NCBI RefSeq assembly: GCF_003020115.1
Contig: NZ_PYFX01000009.1
Location: forward strand, 62,001-126,000
DNA: 64,000 nucleotides
Reading direction: 5' to 3'
Source: Bradyrhizobium sp. MOS002
GTDB taxonomy: Bacteria > Pseudomonadota > Alphaproteobacteria > Rhizobiales > Xanthobacteraceae
The notes beneath the pieces are model-generated. The model saw only the letters and a program-made list of their open reading frames with translations, made no database searches and had not been told where the DNA came from. The first letter of the stretch is position 1. Each line of letters opens with the position of its first letter. Position numbers and translations under genes: made by a program. Positions 50,011-59,158 of this stretch are shown one piece after another.

Positions 50011-51513
50011 TCACGCCGCTTCCAGCAGGCGGTCCTTGCTGACCGGCTCGTTCTTGAATTCGCGCACCAATGCGCCGCGCTTGAGCACGAGGATGCGGTC
50101 GGCCAGCGACAGCACCGTTTCCGGCTCGGTCGACAGCACGATGATCGCGAGCCCTTTGGTGCGGAGATCGCGGACGATGTTGATGACGTCGTTCTTGGCG
50201 CCGACATCCATGCCGCGGGTCGGCTCGCACAGCACCAGGAGTTTTGGCGGATAGGTCAGCCATTTCGCCAGCGCGACTTTCTGCTGATTGCCGCCGGAAA
50301 GCATGCCGAGATCGAGCCCGACCACCGGCGGCCTGATCTGGAGCTGCTCGACCTGGCGCTGGGCGATGTCGCGCTCCTGCGCCGGCTTGAGCAGCAACGC
50401 CGAGATGCGATCGAGAATACTGATCGAGATGTTCTTGTAGACCGGCTCCTGGTGAAACAGCATGTCGCGCCGGCTCTCCGGCACCAGCGCCACGCCGGCC
50501 CGCCGCGCCGCTGCTGTGCTGGCAAACGTCTTGGGCTTGCCGTCGACCGCGAGCGTGCCGCCGTCCGACTTCAGCTTGCCGAACAGGATGCGCGACAGTT
50601 CCTGCTGGCCGCAGCCCATGAAGCCGTAGATGCCGAGCACTTCGCCGGCGCGGGCCTCGAAGGAGATGTCCTTGAGGCTGCGCGCCAGCGACAGCTGGTC
50701 GACCTTCAGGACCACCGCGCTGTCGCTCGGCCGCGGCAGCATCAGATCGTCGCTATAGCTGTGCTCGAGCGCTTCGCCGCCGCGGCCGATCATGGCCTCG
50801 ATCAGCGCGCCCTTGCTGGTGGCAGCACTTGCCGTCTCCGCGACCTTCCGCCCGTTGCGGAACACGGTCACCGTGTCGGACACGCGCAAGATGTCCTCGA
50901 TGAAATGCGAGATGAAGACGATCGCCGTGCCTTCATCGCGCAGGCGCCGCAGCGTCGCGAACAATCGCTCGACCTCGGGCGGGGAAAGGGCGGAGGTCGG
51001 CTCGTCCAGGATGACGATGCGCGCGCCGGAGAACAGCACGCGCGCGATCTCGATCAGCTGCTGCAGCCCGATGGGTAAGTCACCCAGCCTGCTCATCGGA
51101 TCGACGTCGATGCCGAAGCGGGCGAGCTGCTCGCCCGCCTCGCGCGCCATCCGCCGCCATTGCACCAGACCGAGCCGGTTGGTCGGCTGGTTGCCCAGGA
51201 AGACGTTCTCCGCGACCGTGAGGTCGGGCGCGACCGAGAGCTCCTGGTGCACCATGGCGATGCCGGCACTGTGTGCATCGCGAGCCGAGCGGAAATGCGT
51301 CTCCTGTCCGTCGATCAGGAAGCGGCCGGAGAATTCGGTGTGCACGCCGGCGATGATCTTCATCAGCGTGCTTTTTCCCGCGCCGTTCTCGCCGACGAGA
51401 CCATGGATCTCGCCGGGTGAGAGCGCGAAGTCGACACCACGAAGCGCCTCGACGCCGCCGAAGCTCTTCGTGATGCCCTGCAGTTCCAGGATGGGCGAAC
51501 GGTCCTCTCGCAT
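50011..51513 (-). CDS. ABC transporter ATP-binding protein (RbsA-type tandem ATPase)
   Basis: A 500-residue protein with two fused ATPase domains. The first has a full Walker A (GENGAGKSTLMKIIAG), a divergent signature (LPIGLQQLIEIARVL) and Walker B (IVILDEPTSAL). The second has a degenerate Walker A (GFMGCGQQELSRILFG), the signature LSGGNQQKVALAKWL and Walker B (LLVLCEPTRGMDVGA). This asymmetry is normal for the RbsA/MglA family. It lies 6 nt after the binding-protein gene. Confidence 0.94.
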   Translation of the reverse strand: MREDRSPILELQGITKSFGGVEALRGVDFALSPGEIHGLVGENGAGKSTLMKIIAGVHTEFSGRFLIDGQETHFRSARDAHSAGIAMVHQELSVAPDLTVAENVFLGNQPTNRLGLVQWRRMAREAGEQLARFGIDVDPMSRLGDLPIGLQQLIEIARVLFSGARIVILDEPTSALSPPEVERLFATLRRLRDEGTAIVFISHFIEDILRVSDTVTVFRNGRKVAETASAATSKGALIEAMIGRGGEALEHSYSDDLMLPRPSDSAVVLKVDQLSLARSLKDISFEARAGEVLGIYGFMGCGQQELSRILFGKLKSDGGTLAVDGKPKTFASTAAARRAGVALVPESRRDMLFHQEPVYKNISISILDRISALLLKPAQERDIAQRQVEQLQIRPPVVGLDLGMLSGGNQQKVALAKWLTYPPKLLVLCEPTRGMDVGAKNDVINIVRDLRTKGLAIIVLSTEPETVLSLADRILVLKRGALVREFKNEPVSKDRLLEAA

Positions 51514-51519
51514 GAAGGC

Positions 51520-52542
51520 TCAGATCAGGAAGTGATCCTGCATCCATTGCATGCCGGCGGCGTTGGCCTTGGTGACGACCGGACCGTCGGTGACCACGTT
51601 CTTCGGGATTCCCTGTCCGCTCTTTTCGCCGCCGACCACGGCGGAAACGCCCGCGATGACGGCGCCGCCATGAATCCGGCAGGACGGATTGCGGACGGTT
51701 GCGAACATGCGGCCTTCGCTGACGGCCTGGATCGCGGGCGGCATCGCATCGACGCCGCCGATCAGGATGTTGGTGCGGCCTCGCGCCTTCATGATGTTGG
51801 CGGCGGCGAGCGCCATGTCGTCATTGTGGAAGAACGCCGCGTCGATCTGAGGATACTTCGTCAGGTAGGTTTCCCAGAGACGCGCTGTCTTGGAGACGTC
51901 CCAGTCGGCCGGCTGGGTGTCGAGCACCTCGATCCCGGGGAATTGCTTCACGACATTGTTGAAGCCCTTGGCGCGGCCCTGCGCGCCGGTGTGGCCGAGG
52001 GCTCCTTGCGTCATGATGATCTTGCCCTTGCCGCCCATGGCGTTGCACAGCGCCTGGGTCACGGAGGCGCCCATGAACTCGTTGTCAGGGGCGAGGAAGG
52101 AATGGACGTTGATCTGGTCGAGCGGCGCAATCAGCGTGTCCATGTCGATCACGGGCGTGCCGGCGTCGATCATCTTCTGCACCGGCTGGGTGAGGGTGCC
52201 GATGCCAAAGGCCTGGATCGCGACGAAGTCCCATTTCTGCGAGGCCATGTTGTCGATCGCCGCGCGCTGCTTCACGGCATCGAGCTGGCCGTCGAACCAG
52301 GTGACCTCGACATTGAACAGCTTGCCCCAGAATTCCGCGGCCTGCTTGCCCTGTGCGCACCAGGTCGCCTGGAGGCCTGCGTTGGAGAACGCCGCCTTGA
52401 GCGGCTTCTCGCTTCGTCCGACTTCGGCTGCAAGGGCGGGGTTTATGCCCATGCTGCCGAGGATGGCAGTCGCGGCGCCGGCGGTTGCTGCCGCCTGAAG
52501 AAGATCGCGCCTCGTCGTCGAGAAATCTTTCGTCCCGGACAT
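51520..52542 (-). CDS. Sugar-type ABC transporter substrate-binding protein
   Basis: A 340-residue periplasmic binding protein of the Peripla_BP_4 type. The N-terminus STTRRDLLQAAATAGAATAI is a Tat-like signal (RRxxL), ending near NPALAAE; Tat export is less usual for this class. The core shows LDAVKQRAAIDNMASQKWDF, VIDMDTLIAPLDQINVHSFL and HNDDMALAAANIMKARG. The start at 52542 follows GGGAGCG. First gene of the operon; the 140-bp gap upstream (52543-52682) should hold its promoter. Confidence 0.92.
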   Translation of the reverse strand: MSGTKDFSTTRRDLLQAAATAGAATAILGSMGINPALAAEVGRSEKPLKAAFSNAGLQATWCAQGKQAAEFWGKLFNVEVTWFDGQLDAVKQRAAIDNMASQKWDFVAIQAFGIGTLTQPVQKMIDAGTPVIDMDTLIAPLDQINVHSFLAPDNEFMGASVTQALCNAMGGKGKIIMTQGALGHTGAQGRAKGFNNVVKQFPGIEVLDTQPADWDVSKTARLWETYLTKYPQIDAAFFHNDDMALAAANIMKARGRTNILIGGVDAMPPAIQAVSEGRMFATVRNPSCRIHGGAVIAGVSAVVGGEKSGQGIPKNVVTDGPVVTKANAAGMQWMQDHFLI

Positions 52543-52682
52543 CGCTCGCTCCCATACAATTTTATCTCGGCGCGTCATTGATTGCGCGACCGATGTCCGA
52601 AAGTGTCTCACAAGAGTTGTTGGCACTCAATCCGCAATCAGCGGTGGGGTCGCCGCGAGCCGCGTTGGTGCAGCGCGAAGCG

Positions 52683-53087
52683 TTAGGCCGGGACGCCCGC
52701 GAACGCGTCGATCTCGATGAGCAGTCGGTCCCAGGCCTGCGCGATGTCCTCCGACCATTCATCGCGGAGCAGATCGCGCAGCGTATCCCTGATGACGGCG
52801 AAGAAGGCGGTGAACAGCTCGCGCGGCGTGCCGTAGCCATCGTGCGATACGACCTCGCATGCGATCAGCCGGAATTGCCCGCGGCGATCACCGGCGAAGT
52901 CGAGAATCGCTTCGATCGTGAGAGCCAGCATCGATCCCATCACGAGCTCGCCGCCTTGCGTGCGGAACATCGCCCGCGTTTCAGGATGCTGCTCGAACAG
53001 CCGTTGATAGACGAGCGGCGTGAGATCGGTGCAGCGCGAGGCTGCAAGTTCAAAGCTCTGTTCGATCGGATTGGGAGAAGCCTTCAT
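52683..53087 (-). CDS. Globin-family protein
   Basis: A 134-residue single-domain globin. FELAASRCTDLTPLVYQRLF and EQHPETRAMFRTQGGELVMG form helices A-C and the CD corner. The likely proximal heme ligand is His in CEVVSHDGYGTPRELFTAFF, which aligns with the F8 His of flavohaemoglobin-type globins. WSEDIAQAWDRLLIEIDAFA is helix H. There is no reductase domain. It could bind O2, NO or sense redox state. It is on the same strand as, and upstream of, the ribose-type ABC operon, with 140 bp between them, so co-transcription is uncertain. Confidence 0.82.
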   Translation of the reverse strand: MKASPNPIEQSFELAASRCTDLTPLVYQRLFEQHPETRAMFRTQGGELVMGSMLALTIEAILDFAGDRRGQFRLIACEVVSHDGYGTPRELFTAFFAVIRDTLRDLLRDEWSEDIAQAWDRLLIEIDAFAGVPA

Positions 53088-53115
53088 CGGCGCTTTAGCC
53101 CCGCAGACAAAAAAA

Positions 53116-53137
53116 GAGCGGGGCCCTAGCCCCGCTC
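53116..53137 (-). terminator. Intrinsic terminator upstream of the globin gene (orphan)
   Basis: GAGCGGGG-CCCTAG-CCCCGCTC, an 8-bp perfect stem. On the minus strand it is followed by seven T's, an excellent terminator. No protein gene is recognised on the minus strand to its right (53138-53553), so it ends an unidentified transcript or attenuates the globin leader. Confidence 0.75.
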
Positions 53138-53553
53138 GAAAATTGTGTCGACCCTATTATCCCCGATTCTAAGATTTGATCTTGATTGGCGGGGCGACGC
53201 TGCATTTTGCGCGTCAGGGGCTCCTCCCGAGACTTGGACCACCAGACTTCGACCTCGCGGCCAGCCTGAGCAAAGGGATGCTAGATCAACTTTTCTCACT
53301 TGTCATCATTTTCGGCAACGAATGTTCAAAATTCGAGCAATTGACGAAATGATCGGGCTTCCGACCTTGTAAGCATATGACAAATATAAGAAATCTGTGG
53401 ATAGGCAGGGCTGCGCGACTGCCTCAAATGCCGGAGGTTCCCTTCCGGGGGCGGTGGGACCACAGTTTCCGGACAATTTGCGCTGGACCAAGAGGACGGC
53501 GGAACCGGGCTCGACTCGGCCATCTGCGCGGTGTTTAGTTAGTAGACGAACAA
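53138..53553. other. 416-bp gene-free region upstream of pcuA
   Basis: More AT-rich than its surroundings in 53280-53400. No convincing reading frame. It should contain the pcu promoter (plus) and, to explain the terminator at 53116-53137, possibly a small RNA on the minus strand. No cobalamin-riboswitch core or FixK box was found. Confidence 0.5.
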
Positions 53554-53940
53554 ATGGTTCGGCGGATGCGCATACGGCTGCAAAAATTCCTTCCCCTGGT
53601 CCTGCTCGCTTTGGCGATGCAGGTGCTGGCGCCGATCGCCGCCTGTCTGGCGGCCGGCCAAGCCGTGGCCGATCCGCTTTCTGCCGTTGTCATCTGCCAC
53701 AGCGCGGGCGAGCAGGGCGGCCTGAACGATCCGGCGGGTACGCCGGTCGCACATGCCGGTGCGTGCGCCCTCTGTTGTTTGGCGCAGGTGGGCGCGTCGC
53801 TCGATTCGCCGCCGCACGCCGCGCTCTCCGTTCCCTTCCGCCACGCTCAACGTGTGGTGTGGCACCAGGCGGATGCGACCGTTGTCGCCGCCCATAAAGG
53901 CACAAACGCCCAGGCACGCGCGCCGCCCCAACTTTCCTGA
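53554..53940 (+). CDS. pcuA: PcuA-like periplasmic protein (DUF2946 family)
   Basis: A 128-residue protein with a signal peptide (LPLVLLALAMQVLAPIAACL, cut near AVA-DP). The mature part has several Cys/His residues: VICHSAG and the DUF2946 signature HAGACALCCLAQ, plausible copper ligands. It heads an operon whose order (small periplasmic protein, TonB receptor, PCuAC, YcnI-like, CopC-CopD) matches pcuABCDE of Bradyrhizobium japonicum, which is induced by copper starvation. The symbol rests on that order. The ATG at 53554 has a weak ribosome site; one at 53566 is an alternative. Confidence 0.8.
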   Translation: MVRRMRIRLQKFLPLVLLALAMQVLAPIAACLAAGQAVADPLSAVVICHSAGEQGGLNDPAGTPVAHAGACALCCLAQVGASLDSPPHAALSVPFRHAQRVVWHQADATVVAAHKGTNAQARAPPQLS

Positions 53941-54025
53941 CGACTCTCGTGATCGCCGCGGTCCGCCGCAGGCGATTGATGCTGTCGAATGGCCGGAGAG
54001 AAAGCCCGGCGTCAGGAATGCCCCA

Positions 54026-56233
54026 ATGTTACGTTGTCATGCCCGCCGTGGCGTGAGCATCGTTGCCGTTCAGGCCGCGCTGCTTGCATCGTCGAGCGGA
54101 GCCTTTGCCCAAAGCGGCAGCGCAGTGCTGCCGCCAATCACCGTAGAGGCGCCTCAGCAAAAGCGTGCGCCGGCGGTCCGACCGCCACGCAATTCTGCGC
54201 GATCGGCGCGCGTCACGCGAAGCCCGCGAACGCCCCCATCGCCGCAGCAAGTCGCAAGCGAACAGAGTGCCGGGGCTCCGGGCGCCCTGACGGTTTTGAC
54301 GGCGCAACAAGCGCTGGCGGAAATCGACCAGACTCCGGGCGGCGTGGCGCTCGTGTCGGCCGAGGCGTACAGGAACTCGACGCCGTCCAACACGATCAAG
54401 GATGTTCTGGATTACGTGCCCGGCGTGTACGTCCAGCCCAAATGGGGCGACGACACCCGTCTTTCGATTCGCGGGTCCGGCCTGTCGCGCAATTTTCATC
54501 TGCGCGGGGTGCAGCTCTATATGGACGGCATTCCGATCAACACTGCGGACGGCTATGGCGATTTCCAGGAGATCGATCCGAGCGCCTACAAATATGTCGA
54601 AGTCTTCAAAGGCGGCAACGCGCTTCAGTTTGGCGCCAATTCGCTGGGGGGTGCGATCAACTTCGTGACCCCGACCGGCCGCGATTCGTTGCCGAATGGT
54701 GTGTCCTTCGATGTCGGAGGGTTCGGCTACAAACGACTTCAGGCCAACGCAGGAGGCGTCAACGGGCCGTGGGACGGTTTCGTGACGGCTTCCACGCAGG
54801 CCGCGGACGGTTTTCGCGATCACAGCTTTGGCTCGAGCAACCGTTTGAGCGGCAATGTCGGGTATCAGTTCTCACCGGATGTCGAGACACGGTTCTACCT
54901 CAATGCCAACGAAGTGCGGCAGCGAATCCCGGGTACCGTGACCAAGACATCCGCTTTGACCGATCCGGAAACTGCTGCACCCGCGAATGTTGCGATGGAT
55001 CAGCAGCGCAATATCGATACTGTCAGGCTCGCGAACAAAACCACCGTTCGTTTCGATGACACCAAAGTCGAATTCGGCGCCTTTGGCGTCGATCGCCATC
55101 TGATGCATCCGATCTTTCAGTGGCTGGACTACCGTTACAAGGACTACGGCGGATTCGCGAAGATCACGGATGACCGCACCATTGGCGGCTTCCGCAACAG
55201 ATTGGTCGCGGGCGTGCAGGTGCTTAACGGCAGCATCGACAACCAGCAGTTCGCCAACATTGGCGGGCAGAAGGGTGCACTGCTTTCTTCCTCGATCGAT
55301 CGGTCGGAGAATACCTCCGCCTATGTCGAAGACAGCTTCTACGTCCTTCCAAATCTTGCGGTGATCGGCGGCACGCAATTTCTGTACGCGACCCGCAATC
55401 GGCAGGATCGTTTTCTCAGCGACGGGGATCAATCAGGGGCAACGCGCTTTAACATCTGGTCGCCGAAAGGCGGTCTGTTGTGGCAAATCGATCCGGCCTG
55501 GCAGGCCTTCGCCAATGTCTCGCGGAGCGCCGAGGTGCCGAGCTTCGGCGAAAGCGCGATTGGGCCCGGCATTCCGACGATCCCGTTCACCAGCATCCGC
55601 CCGCAGATTGCGACCACGTACGAAATCGGGACTCGCATGAAGCGATCTGATTACGCCTGGGAACTGACGGCCTACCGGGCCAACATTCGCGACGAATTGC
55701 AATGCCTCTATAGTGCTTTCGGCAATTGCAATGTGACCAATGCCGACCGCACCATCCATCAAGGCATCGAGGCCGGCGCGGGCGCAGCGATCTTTCGTGA
55801 CATCTTCGTGAATGGCCCGGCGCCGGACAAGATCTGGCTGAATGTCGCCTATTCCTTCAACGACTTCCGCTTCGACAAAGATCCGATCTTCGGAAACAAT
55901 CGATTGCCGGGAGCCCCAACTCACTATCTGCGCGCGGAGCTTCTCTACAAACACCCTGCCGGTTTCTATGTCGGACCCAACGTCGAATGGGTGCCACAGG
56001 CCTACTTCGTCGACAGCATGAACACGCTGACGACAGAGCCTTATGCCCTGTTGGGATTGAAAGCCGGCTTCGACAATGGCGGCCCGATATCTGCCTACAT
56101 CGAGGGGCGCAATCTCACCAACAAGACCTACATAGCCAGCGCCAGCATCATCGATCGAGCGACGGCGACGTCAGCATTGTTTGAGCCCGGTACGGGAAGA
56201 GCAGTGTACGCTGGAATGAGGTATCGATGGTGA
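54026..56233 (+). CDS. pcuB: TonB-dependent outer-membrane receptor, probable copper uptake (PcuB)
   Basis: A 735-residue receptor. The signal peptide ends near GAFAQ. A TonB-box-like PPITVEAP follows, then an Arg/Pro-rich linker of about 40 residues. The plug contains NTIKDVLDYVPGVYVQPKWG and VEVFKGGNALQFGANSLGGA; the barrel ends in GMRYRW. It resembles the FecA branch rather than the siderophore branch at 15294. Its place between pcuA and pcuC indicates copper or a copper chelate as ligand, as known for B. japonicum PcuB. The ATG at 54026 follows AGGA; the open frame upstream overlaps pcuA and is rejected. Confidence 0.9.
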   Translation: MLRCHARRGVSIVAVQAALLASSSGAFAQSGSAVLPPITVEAPQQKRAPAVRPPRNSARSARVTRSPRTPPSPQQVASEQSAGAPGALTVLTAQQALAEIDQTPGGVALVSAEAYRNSTPSNTIKDVLDYVPGVYVQPKWGDDTRLSIRGSGLSRNFHLRGVQLYMDGIPINTADGYGDFQEIDPSAYKYVEVFKGGNALQFGANSLGGAINFVTPTGRDSLPNGVSFDVGGFGYKRLQANAGGVNGPWDGFVTASTQAADGFRDHSFGSSNRLSGNVGYQFSPDVETRFYLNANEVRQRIPGTVTKTSALTDPETAAPANVAMDQQRNIDTVRLANKTTVRFDDTKVEFGAFGVDRHLMHPIFQWLDYRYKDYGGFAKITDDRTIGGFRNRLVAGVQVLNGSIDNQQFANIGGQKGALLSSSIDRSENTSAYVEDSFYVLPNLAVIGGTQFLYATRNRQDRFLSDGDQSGATRFNIWSPKGGLLWQIDPAWQAFANVSRSAEVPSFGESAIGPGIPTIPFTSIRPQIATTYEIGTRMKRSDYAWELTAYRANIRDELQCLYSAFGNCNVTNADRTIHQGIEAGAGAAIFRDIFVNGPAPDKIWLNVAYSFNDFRFDKDPIFGNNRLPGAPTHYLRAELLYKHPAGFYVGPNVEWVPQAYFVDSMNTLTTEPYALLGLKAGFDNGGPISAYIEGRNLTNKTYIASASIIDRATATSALFEPGTGRAVYAGMRYRW

Positions 56234-56373
56234 CGCGCAAATGGCACTTGGGTCTGTGGTCGGCTCCGCGGCAGGCCGGCGTTTCGAATGCCGATGCAGA
56301 CGGCGGCGGAAGGTCGTCGCGGAAGAATGCAGGGCCATTCTCGGCCCGATCAATCGTGAAAGAGGCAATCAAC

Positions 56374-56892
56374 ATGAAGAATATCGGACGAACCCTCCTT
56401 ACAATTTCACTATTGCTGACCGGCTGTGCCGTCGCAGAGGCCGAGGACGTCAAGGCGGGCGATCTCGTCATCTCGCAGGCGTGGAGTCGCGCGACACCAG
56501 GCGGCGCCAAGGTGGCCGGCGGCTATCTCACCATCGAGAACAAGGGCACGGCGGCCGACAAGCTTGTCAGCGTCTCCGCCGATATCGCGGGGAAGGCTGA
56601 GGTTCACGAGATGGCGATGGACAATGGCGTGATGAAGATGCGCCTGCTCGACAAGGGTCTCGTGATCGATCCCGGCAAGACGGTGAAGTTTGCCCCCGGC
56701 GGCTACCACCTGATGCTCCAGGAGCTGAAGGGCCCCTTCAAGCAGGGCGACAGGGTGCCGGTGACGCTTCAGTTCGAAAAGGCCGGCAAGGTCGCCGTCT
56801 CCCTGGACGTCCAGGGCGTCGGCGCGCAGGCGCCCGGCGACAGTGGGCACATGATGAAGAAAATGCCTGATCATTCGGGAATGAAGATGTGA
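56374..56892 (+). CDS. pcuC: Copper chaperone PCu(A)C (PcuC)
   Basis: A 172-residue periplasmic copper(I) chaperone that delivers copper to the CuA site of cytochrome oxidase. The signal peptide is KNIGRTLLTISLLLTGCAVA; the Cys in LTGC raises a lipoprotein alternative, but the following residues do not exclude ordinary cleavage near AEA. The copper motif H(M)x10Mx21HxM is visible from HEMAMDNGVMKM to YHLML. The C-terminus adds a Met/His tail (GHMMKKMPDHSGMKM) that could bind more copper. The ATG at 56374 follows AGAGG. Confidence 0.94.
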   Translation: MKNIGRTLLTISLLLTGCAVAEAEDVKAGDLVISQAWSRATPGGAKVAGGYLTIENKGTAADKLVSVSADIAGKAEVHEMAMDNGVMKMRLLDKGLVIDPGKTVKFAPGGYHLMLQELKGPFKQGDRVPVTLQFEKAGKVAVSLDVQGVGAQAPGDSGHMMKKMPDHSGMKM

Positions 56893-56924
56893 CGAGCATG
56901 ATCTGGACCGTCGGGAGACTCAAT

Positions 56925-57443
56925 ATGTCGAAGCGAACCTGGCTGATTGTTCTGAGCGTCTTTGCGGCAACGCCGGCGAATGCGCACGTCTTCCTCGAAG
57001 GCAAGCAGGCTACGGTCGGTGCTTCCTACAAGGCGGTCTTCGCCGTCCCGCACGGTTGCGCGGGCTCGCCCACGGTGAAAATCCGGGTACAGATCCCGGA
57101 AGGCGTGATCGCGGTGAAACCGATGCCGAAGGCGGGCTGGAGTGTTGACGTGGTCGAGGGCAAATACGCCGGCGAATACGACTATCACGGCAACAAGCTC
57201 TCCTCCGGCGTCAAGGAGGTGACCTGGTCCGGCGGCAAGCTGCCGGACAAGAACTATGACGAGTTCGTCATGCACACGGCCCTGACCGACACGCTCAAGC
57301 CGAACACGATCCTGTACTTCCCGGTCGTCCAGGAATGCGAGACCGGCGTCAGCCGCTGGATCGAGATTCCGGCGGAGGGGGCAGGGCATTCGCATGAGAG
57401 CAAATCGCCGGCACCAGGCGTGAAGCTCCTGCCAAAACCCTAA
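56925..57443 (+). CDS. pcuD: YcnI-like DUF1775 periplasmic copper protein (PcuD)
   Basis: A 172-residue exported protein. After cleavage the mature protein starts at His (NA-HVFLEGKQ), the conserved N-terminal His of YcnI proteins that binds copper with a nearby Trp (VTWSGGKLPD). VPHGCAGSPTVKIRVQIPEG and YFPVVQECETGVSRWIEIP are family signatures. The ATG at 56925 follows GGGAG; an earlier GTG at 56889 is unlikely. It overlaps pcuE by one base. A role in copper handling follows from the family and operon. Confidence 0.93.
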   Translation: MSKRTWLIVLSVFAATPANAHVFLEGKQATVGASYKAVFAVPHGCAGSPTVKIRVQIPEGVIAVKPMPKAGWSVDVVEGKYAGEYDYHGNKLSSGVKEVTWSGGKLPDKNYDEFVMHTALTDTLKPNTILYFPVVQECETGVSRWIEIPAEGAGHSHESKSPAPGVKLLPKP

Positions 57444-59005
57444 TGCGCCTGCTCGCCGCGCTCGCGACGCTGCTGCTATTTGTCGGTTTCGCGACCGGCG
57501 CCTCGGCGCATGCGGCGCTCGTCGCCGTCGAGCCGACGAGCGGCAGCATGCTCGCGAGCGCGCCGAAGGCGGTGGAGTTGCGCTTCAACGAGACAGTGAC
57601 GCCGGGCGCGATCCAATTGATCGACGGCGCGGGCAGGGCGCGGGATGATGTGCACGTCAACGCATCGGGCGAGACCATCTCGGTTGCGATGCCGGCGGAC
57701 CTGCCGCAGGGCACGGCGGTCGTCAGCTATCGCGTGATCTCGCAGGATGGCCATCCCGTTGCGGGATCTGTGATCTTCTCGATCGGCATGCCGACGGGGA
57801 CGCAACTTCCCGCAAACGCCGATGGCGGGTTGAATGTGCTGATCTGGCTGGCGCGGGTCGGCCTCTATCTTGGCCTGTTCGTCGGCGTCGGCGGCGTGTT
57901 CTTTGCGCGCTGGGTTGCGTGGTCGATGACCGGCATAACCGTTCCGTGCGTGGCGCTGGCCATCGGCGTCCCGAGCGCGGTGGTGTCCCTTGGTGTGTTG
58001 GGGCTTGATCTCCTCGGCTCAGAGCTATCGGCTCTCGCGACGATGGCTCCCTGGAAAGTCGCATCCGGGACCAGCGCGGGCCCAGCCTTGCTCGTGGCCA
58101 TCGTTGCAATGCTGTTCGCGCTGCTGGCCCTGACCAACGCGTGGTGCGCGCGCGCTCTGGCGATCATTGCATTCGTCGGCGTCGGCTTGTCGCTGGCCAT
58201 GACCGGGCACGCCGCTACGGCACCGCCCGAACTGTTGACCCGGCCGGCGATCTTTCTCCATGGTCTCGGTGTCGCCTTCTGGATTGGGGCCCTCGCTCCG
58301 CTGGTCGCCCTGTTGTCGAAGCGGCCTGCCGCAGCATTGCCTGTCGTGAAACGCTTTGCTCGCATCGCCGCGCCGGTCGTTGGCATTCTCGCTTTGACCG
58401 GGCTCGCGCTCGCCATCGTCCAGCTTGAGAAGCCGTCCGCATTGGTCGAGACCCGCTACGGACTGATCCTCTCGATCAAGCTCGCGCTGTTCCTTGGGCT
58501 AATGGCGCTTGCCACGCTGAACCGTTTTCGCCTGACTCCGGCGTTGGCGGGGGATCACAAGTCTACGCCGGCCCTGAGGCGCTCGATCGTGCTCGAATGC
58601 GCCATCGCGCTCGCCATCTTCGCCGTCGTCGCCGGCTGGCGCTTCACGCCGCCGCCGCGGACGATCGTTCCGGAGACGCCGCTGGCGATCCACATGCATA
58701 CCGACAGGGCGATGTTCCAGGTTCTGGTCTCGCCGGGTAAGGCGGGTATCGACGATTTCGTGCTGCAGCTCATGACTGGCGAGGGGGCGGTGCTCGTGGC
58801 CAGGGAGGTGACGCTGACGCTGAGCCTGCCCGAACGCGGCATTGAGCCGATGGAGCGGAACGCCTCGCTCGGGCCGGACAGCTACTGGCACGTGCGCAAG
58901 GTCGAGCTGCCGTTTGCGGGCCGCTGGCATGTGCGGATCGACGCGCTGGTGACCGATTTCGAGAAGATCACACTGGAGGACGAGCTCGAGGTAGGAACGC
59001 CCTGA
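57443..59005 (+). CDS. pcuE: CopC-CopD fusion, copper transport membrane protein (PcuE, YcnJ-like)
   Basis: A 520-residue fusion. After the signal peptide the CopC domain starts with AHAALVAVEPTSGS (N-terminal His, copper site) and includes ISQDGHPVAGSVIFSIG with a second His. From about residue 130 there are eight hydrophobic segments of the CopD domain (for example ARVGLYLGLFVGVGGVFFAR, LTRPAIFLHGLGVAFWIGAL). A soluble C-terminal domain of about 120 residues follows. YcnJ-type proteins move copper into the cytoplasm. Last gene of the pcu operon; its ATG overlaps the pcuD stop (TAATG). Confidence 0.93.
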   Translation: MRLLAALATLLLFVGFATGASAHAALVAVEPTSGSMLASAPKAVELRFNETVTPGAIQLIDGAGRARDDVHVNASGETISVAMPADLPQGTAVVSYRVISQDGHPVAGSVIFSIGMPTGTQLPANADGGLNVLIWLARVGLYLGLFVGVGGVFFARWVAWSMTGITVPCVALAIGVPSAVVSLGVLGLDLLGSELSALATMAPWKVASGTSAGPALLVAIVAMLFALLALTNAWCARALAIIAFVGVGLSLAMTGHAATAPPELLTRPAIFLHGLGVAFWIGALAPLVALLSKRPAAALPVVKRFARIAAPVVGILALTGLALAIVQLEKPSALVETRYGLILSIKLALFLGLMALATLNRFRLTPALAGDHKSTPALRRSIVLECAIALAIFAVVAGWRFTPPPRTIVPETPLAIHMHTDRAMFQVLVSPGKAGIDDFVLQLMTGEGAVLVAREVTLTLSLPERGIEPMERNASLGPDSYWHVRKVELPFAGRWHVRIDALVTDFEKITLEDELEVGTP

Positions 59006-59063
59006 ATCGGGCTCTTCGCCACATCATGTTGAACCTGAAGTCGACGGAAAAATGACAGGAATT

Positions 59064-59084
59064 CCGCTGTGTTAGCGGCTTTTC
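59064..59084 (+). terminator. Weak terminator candidate after pcuE
   Basis: CCGCT-GTGTT-AGCGG followed by CTTTTCC. The stem is only 5 bp (slightly extendable by GGAA/TTCC), so it is a weak candidate, in the right place 60 bases past the stop. Confidence 0.35.
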
Positions 59085-59158
59085 CTCATTCCCGGTCTTG
59101 TGTTTTGGCTCCCAATCCGGTTTCACTGCAAGCCATCACTGATTCCCCGAGTATTGCC

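Noticed and set aside
53138..53553. Cobalamin riboswitch upstream of the TonB receptor operon
   Set aside because: I could not find the B12-box core; the operon is a copper type rather than a cobalamin type.
53753..54025. Upstream extension of the pcuB frame across pcuA
   Set aside because: It lacks a signal peptide and overlaps pcuA; the ATG at 54026 gives a proper signal peptide and ribosome site.
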